Source: Rhodocollybia butyracea
Taxonomy: Eukaryota; Basidiomycota; Agaricomycetes; Agaricales; Omphalotaceae
Reading direction: 5' to 3'
NCBI GenBank assembly: GCA_015501585.1
Contig: JADNRY010000087.1
Location: 62,001-126,000, forward strand
DNA length: 64,000 nucleotides
The notes under the pieces are model-generated. The model saw only the letters and a list, made by a program, of their open reading frames with translations, searched no databases and had not been told where the DNA came from. The position numbers were made by a program, and so were the translations under genes. Of this stretch, positions 24,610 to 35,664 are shown piece after piece (the first letter of the stretch is position 1; each line of letters begins with the position of its first letter).

Positions 24610-27600
24610 ATGCCAGCGACAGAAGACACGGAGGATAGGCCAGCAGGAAGTGCAATTGTAAATGGTCATGACCAAAAAGTGGAACACGATGTAGAGGAAG
24701 AGGAGGCAACGACTGAAGAGGAATCTACAGAAGGGGAGGCAAGCAATGATGAAAGCGAACAAGAGGATGATGAAGATGAGGAGGAAGATGAGGAAGAGGA
24801 AGAAGACGAAGAAGAAGAAGAAGAAGAGCCAGCGTTGAAATACGAGCGAATCGCCGGCGAACTACCTGCACTCTTAAAGAAAGACTCAGCCTCTGCACTG
24901 ACGATTTCAACCAAGTTTATGGTACGTGTATCCGACCTCAATGGAAAAGTGAATTTTATTGTGATTTACAGGCTCTAGGCACCCATGCAGGCATTGTTCA
25001 TCTCCTTGATCTCAGTGGCCGTAGAATCAAATCATACAAGTCACACCAAGCCTCTGTCCTTGACATCTGTGTAGACGAAACTGGCGACTTTATCGCTACA
25101 GCCTCCATTGACGGCCAGATAATCATCATCTCTCTCTCCACACGCGAGTCCTACTCGTTTGACCTTCGCCGGCCTCTGCGGACCGTTGCCTTGGAGCCTT
25201 CCTTTGCTAGCCGCTCTTCTCGCGCATTTGTGTGTGGTGGTCTCGCAGGAACACTCGTTCTGCGTGATAAACGCGGCTTTTTCGGCGCCGGGCACAGCGA
25301 AACCGTCCTGCACTCATCCGAAGGCCCCATCTGGCAAGTACGCTGGTGTCCATCTGGCCCACTCATTGCTTGGGCGAATGACTTGGGTACAAAAATCTAC
25401 GATACGAGTAACAAGGCTACAGTTACGTTCATAGATCGACCCAAGGATTCACCCAGGGCGGACCTTTTCCCCGTCCGCATGATGTGGCAGGACGAACGAA
25501 CACTATTGGTTGCATGGGCAGATTACATCAAGGTCGCTCGAGTAAGAGTTCGGGAAACAGGATCGGTAGTGGAAATTACCAATGTCTTCCAGTTGGATTC
25601 CATGGTCGCCGGAATTATGCCTCACCCAATGGCAATGGCTCTGAGCTCTACACCTACTTCCCGACCCCAGTCTATCGTTTCTACCTCCACTGCCAACTCT
25701 GGTCCTCACAACGGAGTCATCTCTCAAAATCCCAACCCTCCATTACTCACCTCGTTCCTCCTACTAACGTTCACGCCACCACAAACTGCCTTGCTTGATC
25801 TCGACGCCCTTCTCACTTCCGATGATGACCGCACCAAGCAGGCGAAAGCTCCATCCGAGCGACCCGAATTGAGGATCATTAGCCGTGCCGGAGAGGAATT
25901 ATCTGCAGATGCGCTCAGCGTAAGTGGGTATCAAGAGTGGGGTTGCGGAGACTATAAGCTTGTTGGTCCGGTTCGCGGGGACTCTGACTTGGCTAAAACC
26001 TTGGATTCCAAGACCGGTCGAAATACCATGTCAAGTTTGGACTATTGGTATATCGTCCTATCACCACGAGACCTCATTCTCGTCCGGCCGAGGGACGAGC
26101 TTGACCATGTTGCGTGGCTGGTTGAAAGGGCAAGGTATGAAGAGGCGTTGGATGCGTTGGAGGTACTAGAAGGTTATCTAGGTAGAAGGAATGGAAACAG
26201 CGAAAAAGTGGATGTGGATATTGCGAGCTTGGAAGATATACCAGTCGTTGACGGAGTGAAGCTTACGTCAGTTGATGTAGGGAGCAAGTTGGTGGAGACT
26301 TTGGTTAGTGAAGGTACGTTTGTGTCAGGCTCTGGTTTGTGTAGTCACAACTCATCCTTTGACGTTCAGCCTCTTTTGCCAAAGCTGCTCAATTCCTTTC
26401 CAAAGTCTGCGCTCGAGACACGACACGATGGGAGCACTGGATATTTGTTTTTGCAGAGAAGAGGCAACTTCAGGTGTGTAATGGAGGATTCACATATCTT
26501 ATCTCGCTTACTGGCTATTGGGATGTAGTTCATCATTCCCTATGTCCCCACACACCGTCCTCGTCTCGACAGAGTGGTGTATGAGATGATTGTGGCATAT
26601 CTCCTGGCTCATGATGTGAATGTATGTGTCTCAATACCGACATTCTTATCTCTTGTACCAATCAATCCGTAGATGCTACACCACACTATCAAAGAATGGC
26701 CTCGCGATATATACGATATTGGTGCGGTTATTGTCGCAGTCAAGGCCGAGTTGGAAAAAGCCGAGATTTTTAATGCCCCAACGACTGTCATACTCATGGA
26801 GTGTTTGGCTGAACTGTTGGTTTCCTCCTTTTCAGCGCTTTGTTTACTAGCTTACCTTTAGATTGCAGATACACATCTAACCGACAACCAGGCAAAGCCT
26901 TGCCGTACTTTATGAAACTACGAAGACCGAATGTCTTTGAGCTCATTCAGGAGAACAATTTGTATACGGATGTGAAGGATATGGTGTTGAACTTGGTGGA
27001 ATTTGAGATGGATCAGGGAGAGAAGGAGAAGGAGGGAAGAGAACGGATGGAAGGGGGGGATGGGCATATGGAGGGCCAATCAAGTAAGGCAATCAGTCTG
27101 TTAGTGAACAATGTGCATTCGATTCCGGTTAGTAGATTTACCTCTCCCTTTCACTTCATATAACCCCGATTTGCTCCCCAGATCCACAAAGTCGTATCAC
27201 AACTTGCTCCGAAACCTAGATATCTGTTCCTATACCTTGATGCTTTGGTCGGAAAAGACCCCAATTTATTATCGGGTGCTGAGTTTAAGGATTTGCAGAA
27301 TCTCCAGGTGCGTGGGGTGTTATTCTATCGTTCAAATACTGATACACGCGTTCCAGGTCAAACTATACGCCGATTATGCAAGGCCCAGACTCGTTGATTT
27401 TTTGAGGTCGAGCACGGATTATGATTTCGAAAAGGTGTGCTTGTATCTGCGTGAATTTTTGATGTATTGAACGCCTTTTTTATTCGCTCCTCTAGGCGTA
27501 CAAAATCTGCCAAGAACGCGATCTTATACCAGAAATGGTGTTCCTCCTGGGACGGATGGGTGACAACAAAAAGGCGTTGGGGTTGATCATTGAGCGATTG

Positions 27601-28360
27601 GGCAATGTCGAGATGGCAATCGATTTCGCAAAGGAACAAGCGGATGATGAGCTTTGGGAGGATTTGCTAAAATATGCAGAGACAAGGCCTGGTGAGCTGA
27701 AGATCTATTCACACGTGGACTAACTGATGTTGTATCCATTTCAGCATTCATCCGAGGTCTGCTCGAGAACATTGGTCCGGAGATCAACCCCATCCGGCTT
27801 TTACGGAGGATAAAGAACGGACTAGAGATTCCTGGGCTGAAGGCTGCATTGATCAAGATTTTACACGACTTTCATCTTCAAATCTCGTTATTGGAGGGAT
27901 GTCAGACGATCCTCAATGGTGATAGCTCCGAGCTGAGTAGACGAGTGCAAAGAAATCAGACAAATGGGTTCTTTTTGACTGGTACAGTGCTACTTCTTTT
28001 CGTTTATATGTCGACTCACCGTTACGCTCAGTCAAATCGAAGTGCCACCTGTGCTCGGAACTCCTTCAAGAAAGCCCTCAACAACTTGTGTTGGTATTCT
28101 TGTGTCGACATACAGTTCATGTTCGATGTGCTCGGCCTCCAGGAGATGAAGGCGAGCTTCCCCAATTGCCTGATCCGGCTTTGAGGGGTGTTGGACTGGG
28201 AGGAGGAAGAGGATTAAGTGGTAGAATTGCGTTGTAAGTGTTTGGTATGCATTGACAAGCTTTCTCTGACAAGCGGCTCCATCGTAGTGAATCAATGGTT
28301 CGAAAAAGGATTGGTCGAGGTTGTCCTGTCTGCCACAAGAGGAGTGAGGGGATATTATGA
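24610..28360 (+). CDS. VPS41: VPS41, HOPS complex subunit
   Basis: ATG at 24610; exon 1 is 24610-24921 and exon 2 starts at 24972. The N-terminus is a Glu/Asp tract (residues about 30-75) that precedes LKYERIAGELPALL. A WD40-type propeller follows (GTHAGIVHLLDLSGRRIKSY, HQASVLDICVDETGDFIATA, WQVRWCPSGPLIAWANDLGT). Then come clathrin-heavy-chain-like helices (FIIPYVPTHRPRLDRVVYEM, PYFMKLRRPNVFELIQENNL, YLFLYLDALVGKDPNLLSG, LLGRMGDNKKALGLIIERLG, IGPEINPIRLLRRIKNGLEI). A RING-like zinc end finishes the protein: CHLC, FLCRHTVHVRC, CPVC. It tethers late endosomes/vacuoles and AP-3 vesicles for fusion. About ten exons join in frame, with no lesions in the parts checked. It is convergent with the next gene. 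Confidence 0.95.
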
Positions 28361-28824
28361 TCTTTTCTGTATTACCTTGATACCCACCTAACTTACAGAC
28401 TAATAAACTTTAGCGGTGGACAGGATTTCATAGCATATTAAACAAGTACTACGCATAGTTGAGCTGGATATCGTTCAGCTGAAAAACTACAAGGCATAGA
28501 CCCCATAAATACGTGCAACGTAAGTTATGAGAAGAGCTCAAAATGTCAGGACAGATACAGAGGAAAGAAAAGCGAGAGAGAAAGTACGATGATCGAAAGA
28601 AGAAACGATTTACAGATTTCAGGTCGCGATCGCAAAGCCCAAGATAAAGAGGGAAAAATAGAACAGTTCATGTAAAGAAGATGAATAGCAAATGGACCGT
28701 CTGGGTCCAATGCGTAATAAACAGGTGGAAAAGAACTATGTCTGCAAGCAAACGTGAGCCACAGGTACAGCAAATACACGGAACAGATACGTACACGGAA
28801 AACTCAAAAGCTGGACCTTTAACA
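28361..28824. other. Convergent 3' flanks of VPS41 and large Ser-rich gene
   Basis: 464 bp holding both 3' UTRs. A/T-rich with no coding frame of note. Confidence 0.6.
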
Positions 28825-31800
28825 TTAAGATTCGCCTCTGGCCCACATATCCACCACTGTCTTTCTCCTCTCTCGTGGTTTGGCAGTGAGGATTGAAGAT
28901 GCAGCACTGCGATCAGCAGGATGTACATTTGCGTTCATTGTCCCAGAGCCATCCAAAGACATTCTTGCTCGGTCTCCCGGCTTGGCAGTACGAGCAGGTC
29001 GTTCAGTTTCGCTACCTCCCGATGCGACTCTAGTGACCCTCTCAGCTCGGATAATTTGTGCTGCTGTTTCCGCACCACTGGTACTAGAGTTGGACTGTGT
29101 GCGCTTACGCTGTCGCTGCTGCTCCGCAAGTTGCTGCTGCTGTTGGAGCCCTGTCAAGGCAGAGACTGTAGATGATCGAGAAAAAGTGACAGTGGAACGA
29201 GGTGTGATGGCTGAAGATTTACCAGAACCAGAGTCTGAGCGAAGTAGGGGAAAATCCTGGCGATCGGTATTTGAAACGGTGTGGGGAGTCAGGGCTGTAG
29301 TTGGCATATTGGGACTAGAAAGCGGAAAAGGACCACGAACTGTACTAGATCCTGCGGTGGTGGGCCGACGTCTACTGTTTGCGGCTGCTGGTGTTTGCGT
29401 TTGACGGCGAGGCAAAGATTCAGATGGGAGCTGAGCGAGAGGTTTGGGGATGGATAACGGAGGAAGAGTGCGAGCACGGTCAAGGGTAGCACCAGAACGG
29501 TCTTGGTTTCGATTTGATTGCGCCCTGGGTGCAGGAGTTGGGGAGGGATCAAAAGTCGAAGCATGTACTGTTTCCTGAGAGTTGAATGTGCCTAGAACCG
29601 AACGATTGGGTGGGTCTTGCCTACGGGCCTCATGAAGTAGTGCTCGGCCAGATGTGGACCCAGACCCAGTAGAAGAACCATTTGGCTGCCGTCTGATGGA
29701 AGGCGAGGTGTCCATATCCCTCGTATTAAGCACCGAAGAGTGCCCTCCACTCAAAGCGCTCTCTGATCTCTTCGGACCTGTAGACAGCCTTTTAACATCG
29801 TCCCCCCAACTTTTCCGTGACTCTCGTCCACTTCCAGTGCTACCTCTGTCAGAGCCCAAGCCGCGACTGCCTAATCGACCGCCTGAGTCATCCAAGCTGA
29901 TACTCCTCCCATGCCCATCTCCACCAGTCATATCTTTTACCGCACGCCCGACACCCAGAAGGAAATCAGTCACACTCCGCACTAACTCGTCACTAACCCT
30001 CATCTGATCCCGGTATTCAGCACCGACAGCCCTCCAGATATCTGCTGCTAAATCTCCTACGCCACCCTCGACTTCGGCATTGATCTGTGAATCCAATGCT
30101 TTAGACATCCCGATACGTGTCATGAGATTGAGCCTTTCTGCAGCGCCGACTATGGTTTGAGCGTTTCGCAGCAGATCGTTCGCAGTTGCGCTCGAGGTCG
30201 AGGGCACCCTGGAAGCGTGGGTCTCAAACATACGGAGACTATCATGCAGCAGCCGGTTGTGATCTGAACGGTCGGGAAGATTATGATAGGATCCTTCTCC
30301 TGCATTGGAGGTTGGATTTGAAACGAACCGGCGACTGCCAAACGGACTGGAGACGGAAGCATATCGACTGAGAGATGATGGAGCCCGGTCGACGTCTTCT
30401 TCTCGGTAATAAGTTTCCTGGCTGAGTGGTAGGTCATATGAGCTCTTGTATGTTCTGAGATGGGGGGGAGCGGTTCGAGGCTCCAATTCGCCACCCACAC
30501 CCTCGCGTTCGCGGTCGAGTACTGCCATGGATGTGGATGCGCGCGGGCCTACAACAGTCCCGGCTCGAGTTCGAACATCTGAACCGGTTGTACGGCTTCG
30601 AGTGCTGGGAGGTTGTTCATCATCATCGTCCTCTTCCCACCCAGTTCGACTCTGACTACGATTTCCCGTCCTACTTATACTTCTTTCGATCCGTTCAATC
30701 CTCCGGGCCCGTTCTCGATCCCTTGCCTCCTTTTCCCGTAAAGGTGTATTTTCGTCAAAGAGATCGGACCTTCGACCCACAGTCGCTCCATTCCTGAGGC
30801 CAGCAGCCTTGAGGCTTTCACCTACCAGTCTGCTGCCAACACCTACAGTAAGTGCACTGTCCGCACTACCTCCGGTGCGCAAAGTCTGTCTGCGTCCCCT
30901 GAGATTGGGAAGCTCCTCTTCATCCTCCTCTCGGTGGGAAGACGTGACAGACATATCCTGGGATACCCATCGACCTCCAGTTTGATGTTGATGCCTTCGC
31001 ATAGTTGATGAACGTTCGAGATGAGTCCGAGGGTCAGAAGACGGATGATTGAGCGAGGAATGGGTTAATGCTGTATTCAAATTTTTTTGCTGACGAGGAG
31101 ACAGCTGCAGATGTTTCATGGTGGAGGAGGGTCGAGAGATAGTGTAGTGTTCAGGAGAAAGCTAAAACGCTCATTAGTACAAAGGGATTCATCATAGAAG
31201 GAAAGAGTATTACCCGACGATTGTCATCGACATCCTCCATCGCCTGTGTACTTGAAAGGCTGCCTCTCCGTGAGGCAGAAGCAGCTGAGCCCGAGCCTGA
31301 TGCTGAGCCGGCTGCAGCATCAAAAAACTCTCTCGGAAGTGGCTGTCTCTTCTTGGTACCATTGGTGGGGCTCACACGGCCTCGAGACGATGCTACTGCA
31401 GCCAAAGCGGCTTGAGCAACATCTGGAAGTCGCCTGGATGTCTGAGGCGTTTCGTGCACATCTGGCGAGCGAATTCTTCTTTCTGACGTGAGTTCTGCCA
31501 AGTCCGACATGGCCATGGAAGCTCTTTTTCGAGCGCCAGAAGGGGATTGCGAAGAATTGGAGAGAGAGGATTTTAAGCCAATCAGGGCTTTGGCAGGGGA
31601 TGCAGGTGCTGAACTGAGGCGAGTACGGCTGAATTTGGGAGTGGAAGGACGATGGTCGGAATCTCTTGACTCTCGCTCAGTTTCCGAACCCGAGTGATGT
31701 GGATCTGTAGCACGATGTCGCGAGTCTGAAGAAGAGGAATCAGAAGTACGCGTGCGAAGAGAAGGAGATGGTGTGTTTCGAGAGTAGGAGGAGAGTTTGT

Positions 31801-32251
31801 CAATGGTCATGCGAGTTCTCTCTTTGAGAGTCACTGCGCGCTGTATTGCTAGCTTATTTTCGTTAGCTGGTGGGTGACGACGGTTGAGCGCAAGTCTTGC
31901 TGTGTTGTCTTCGTCATTTTCGTTTGCATGGTCATAGTCTTGTTCGTCTGTATCGTCGTCGGTATGGTCGTGGGTAAAAGCTGCATGAAAAGCCTTGAGA
32001 TTTGAGGCATTTAGCATGTTCCCTGCAGACCTCGCTGAGCCCCGTATGGCGATACTCGCTGGGTCGCCAGTACTTCCGCTGCCAGTAGAATTGGTGGCCG
32101 GAGGAGATGGCAATCCTGAACCTGTTGAGCTGACCGGACTCGGTGGCTCTGGAAGATCTGGAATTCCTGGCGGCGTGGAGCCAAGATGAAGAGGATCACT
32201 TCCGAGATAGACTGCAGAATTCGGACGAGTTTGCCTTGGGCGAGTGGTCAT
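28825..32251 (-). CDS. Large Ser/Arg-rich protein, unknown function
   Basis: Two exons, 31214-32251 and 28825-31161, joined by a 52-nt GT-AG intron in phase (DDNRR/LSPEHYTISRPSST), give 1124 residues. Most of it is disordered: Ser/Pro/Arg-rich with acidic patches (DDDTDEQDYDHANENDED) and many RRxS or SP sites. Two ordered islands stand out: LSPRQQKNLNTALTHSSLNH near residue 365 and a helical central segment, AQTIVGAAERLNLMTRIGMS to DFLLGVGRAVKDM (about residues 690-770). A Gln run (LTGLQQQQQLAEQQRQRKR) lies near residue 1040. The C-terminus ends RRKTVVDMWARGES. I do not recognise a named family. The single central helical island in a phosphorylation-prone chain would suit a scaffold or spindle/septum protein, but that is inference. 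Confidence 0.8.
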
Positions 32252-33077
32252 TGAATGACGAGGATTTGGGCAGAAGGAACAATGTAAACGAAAGTGATTG
32301 TTACGAAAAAGACATCAAAAGACGTCTTCGTCGACCGCAGCGACGAGGGGCAGAACGAGAACAACAACGAGCAGGGTAAACGAAATGACAGGAAGTAAAA
32401 AGAACTTGCCGGCTCGTGCCGTAGCCTTGAGAAATAATTACCTGATCAAGCTATCTCTAATTACATAGCAACTCTTTCACCACAAAAAGTTTTTCGTCAA
32501 TCCACAAAGTTATCTCAATCTCTCTAATCAATTTCACCGTCTCATCCGCACACACAGTATTCAACATCTCCAGCAAGACCTCCGAATTTTCATTGCCCTG
32601 GTCCTAGAATTTCCATTTTTGCCTTACTGGAGTTTGCGCCACAGGCCTAACCTTTAGCAGTGGTTCAATGAAAGGACGGCCAGGTAGTATTGGAACCTCC
32701 TCAGACCAGCCTTGGTGGTTTTGTGAGCAAAGTTCATTTCCGAAGCACCAAAGTTCGCATCAAAGCTAGGCATAGACGTTGGGATTGCCACTAACGCTGT
32801 CACCTCGTGATGATATCTGACGCTTTGACCGGTAAAACACTACTCCAGGCGACTTGATGAGCTGGTAAGTAGGCATCTCACCACCGTCGAGTTGACAACA
32901 TATAAGGACCTCGTTACTCTTGATCCCGTTAGAAGTGCACACGGAGTGAACCAAATTTGGAAGTCGACTAGTAAGGCACACGAATCAGAATTAGCATATC
33001 AGATAGTTCCTCAACGAGATCCAAAGGACATTACAGGGGCTAATGGACTATATAAACACGCATATTTGAAATTGGGC

Positions 33078-33430
33078 CATTTTGGATTGAGTCATCGACC
33101 CGGACTACAGGCTTGACATTCGTGTATCTAATGCTGAGGCCTCTAACAGAAGGTCAAGAAACTGACATGGTGCATTTGGAGTGGAGCAAGTATCAGACAG
33201 AACTAGAGCTGATTTGGAAATTGCTGGCGTACAACAAGGTGAAGAGTAAGTATAACTAAACTCACACTTGAATCACTTTGGATTCATCGACCTGGACCAT
33301 ACAAGCTTGACATCATGTCCTCTACCAGAAGATCAAGAAATTGACATGGTACATGTGGGGTGGTGGAGTGAGGAGCAAGTGTCAGACAAGACCAGGGAAA
33401 TTGCTGGCGTATATGAAGAGCAGTATAGTT
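33078..33430. repeat. Degenerate direct duplication, two copies
   Basis: Copy 1 (about 33078-33247) and copy 2 (about 33274-33430) share blocks in the same order: ttggatt then tcatcgacc; caggcttgacat or caagcttgacat; cctctaacagaaggtcaaga or cctctaccagaagatcaaga; aattgacatggt or aactgacatggt; gagcaag; gtcagacaa or atcagacag; and ggaaattgctggcgtat or ggaaattgctggcgtac. Small gaps separate the blocks. A third fragment (catcgacccgagtac) lies near 33530. Neither copy is open in a meaningful frame. Confidence 0.7.
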
Positions 33431-33708
33431 AGCGTTCATTGAGGGGCTGGAACGATATCGAAACTGTTGGGGCTCTCATGGCGTGGAGCATTAGGTTTTC
33501 CAACTGCAATCTGTCAGTAGTACTGGTGGTCATCGACCCGAGTACCCGCCGCCGTTCACCCAGGACACTGGTAACTCGGCGGCTAATTCAACGAATGATT
33601 CTCCAAAAATGGACTGTATGGATAAAAATCCAAGACGAGCGCATTAATAGCTGCAGTTTTCACTGGCGATAAGCCTGAATGATGCTCGATGCAGCCTGAT
33701 ATACTTAG

Positions 33709-33823
33709 TTTGGAGTGGGAGGCGAATAATAATGTACAGGAACAGGGGTTCGCTGTATTCTCCGACGCGGATGTGTACTATCATAGCGATAAGCAAGGAT
33801 ATTAAAGAATATCCCACTCCAAA
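33709..33823. repeat. 12-bp inverted repeat, 115-bp element
   Basis: TTTGGAGTGGGA at 33709-33720 is matched exactly in inverse orientation by TCCCACTCCAAA at 33812-33823. The 91-bp interior has no coding frame. It could be a tiny non-autonomous element or a chance hairpin; no clear target-site duplication is seen. Confidence 0.5.
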
Positions 33824-34222
33824 TAATGAAAGCGTGTATTTTGCTTTGCGCTGAATTGGGTGGGGCGGTTGCCAGGCGCTACAGAGATGAAACAGGCGCT
33901 CGATGACGTAGAGAGCTCAAAAGGGGCGACCGGCACGTTCGGCAAATGCGGTGTGGCCGGTTACTTCGCCTAGACTTTGACGCTCCACTTGTTTTTTCTG
34001 TTTTTCTGATGCTCCATGTTTTCGCCGCATGAAGGTTCCCTAAGGGACACCAGGATTCTCCTTCAGGATGATCAAGTCGATTTTTGCTTCGAGTTTGACG
34101 AAATCCGAAGGCGTCCCACTCCGAAAATGAAACTTTGCCGTGGAGCGCTTCAAAGTTGAAAATTTGCAAATACTCCTGATCGTAATCGATTGTTTGCGTC
34201 CTACGTAGGTCTGGTCTAGGGG

Positions 34223-34228
34223 TATAAA
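34223..34228 (+). promoter_or_regulatory. TATA box of phosphatase gene
   Basis: TATAAA, 40 bp upstream of the ATG at 34268. Position and sequence fit a core promoter with a short 5' leader. Confidence 0.6.
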
Positions 34229-34267
34229 GGCAATGTCGCTTTGCGCTTTTTTCAACCACTCTCAAAC

Positions 34268-35366
34268 ATGTCTACTCAAAGTTTCTACGCCGACGCTGTC
34301 CTCTTCGACATGGTACGCTCAGTCGTCCACGCATTTTTTTGTCTCACCTAACATATTTCCAGGATGGTACACTCACCGACTCTATCGCCGCTGTCGAGGC
34401 TGCCTGGGGCAAAGTCGCTACCGACATTGGCCAGGATCCTGCCTATGTGATTGCTGCCACCCATGGCAAGCGTGCTATCGACAATCTTGCCCAGTTCAAG
34501 CCCCATATCAAGGCTCATGAGATGGACCGCGAAGTTCAGAGCTTCGAAGAGTCCATTCTCTTCTTCGCAGACGCTTTCAAAACTCATGGTCCTGGTTCAC
34601 GACGTGGTTCCTTCTCCGAGTCTGCAGTGGACTCTGAGTTTTCTACTCCTTCCCTTACACCTGGCAGCTCTGCCCCATCCTCTCGTTCTTCTTCGTTCGC
34701 CTTTTCCGAATCTTCACGTCGTCCATCCTTCGTCACCAGACTCAGCAGCGCTTTGATGATGTCTGCTGTCCCAGAGACCGAAGTATTGAACACAGAGTTT
34801 GAAGATTTCGCAATCGAAGACGAGTTGATTCAACAAAAAACAATGATTCACCAGCTCGAGGCCTGGCAACTCGAAGCAGCTGCCGTTAACCGCTCCGTCC
34901 GTATTCTCCCAGGCGTCAAAAAGATGATCAGCTCTATCCCTGCTGGCCGTTACGCTGTCGCAACTTCAGGAGCAAAGACCTATGGTTCGTTTCATTTCTT
35001 GTAATTTTCTATAATTCCTTACCCTGTTCTATAGCCTATGGATGTATGACTCGTGTCGGCATTACTCCTCCCCCAGTCACCATCACTGCCGATGACAAAC
35101 GTCTAAAGGCTGGAAAGCCTGCTCCTGATCCCTTTCTCCTTGCTGCCGAGTGTCTTGGTTACGATGCAAAGAATTGTGTCGTCTTTGAAGACTCTCCTAG
35201 TGGCATCCGCGCAGGCGTTGCCAGCGGTGCCACTGTCATTGCCGTCTGCACCAGTCACGAACGTTCAAAGATCGAGAACTGTGGCGCTCACTTTATTGTC
35301 GAAAATATGGAGAAAGTCAAGTGTGATGTTGTCGATGGCCAGCTGAAATTTACAATCCTCGCATGA
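34268..35366 (+). CDS. HAD phosphatase, glycerol-3-phosphatase type
   Basis: Three exons, 34268-34312, 34363-34984 and 35035-35366, give 332 residues. The first intron falls inside the nucleophile motif: VLFDM/DGTLTDS, the DxDGT signature with catalytic Asp residues. Further HAD motifs: AVATSGA (motif II), KAGKPAPDPFLLAAECLG (motif III Lys), and NCVVFEDSPSGIRAGVASGA (motif IV). This matches the Gpp1/Gpp2-type DL-glycerol-3-phosphatases (glycerol synthesis, osmotic stress) and the related 2-deoxyglucose-6-phosphatases, so substrate is not certain. Yeast Gpp1 is 250 residues; the excess is a Ser-rich insertion at about residues 90-165 in the cap region, with SRRGSFSES and SRRPSF, both PKA-type RRxS sites. 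The next gene downstream, in the same direction, is a sugar trans-porter. Confidence 0.88.
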
Positions 35367-35664
35367 ACTATCTATTGTAATCGTTTGCTTTCGTTGTTGT
35401 CCAAATACCTCTGTAGACTATTGTCATTAGAATATGCATAGATAATATAGTCTCTTCGTGTTCAAGATACTATGTCTGTCGGCATTCTTCGGCCCGCACT
35501 GTAATGCCGCTTTTGAATTGTCGTTTAGCTGTCAACCCCATCGTAGAGCCACCGTTTTAAAAAATGGCTCTACAAAGTGCTCAAGCGCGCGGTGGACGTG
35601 GTTCACGTCAGTGGAGCCATCTTCTCCCTTTCTTCCATTCAACTAACTCTTCGTAGAGCCCGGT

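Larger units (their letters stand above)
32252..34267. other. 2 kb gene-free region with duplication and inverted repeat
   Basis: No supported gene. It holds the divergent promoters of the large Ser-rich gene and the phosphatase. It also contains an imperfect direct duplication of about 160 bp (33078-33247 and 33274-33430) and a perfect 12-bp inverted repeat (33709-33720 and 33812-33823). Short open frames on both strands show no family resemblance. Confidence 0.55.

Noticed and set aside
24666..24941. Minus-strand frame with a poly-Ser run
   Set aside because: It is the antisense of the VPS41 acidic (GAA/GAG/GAT) tract.
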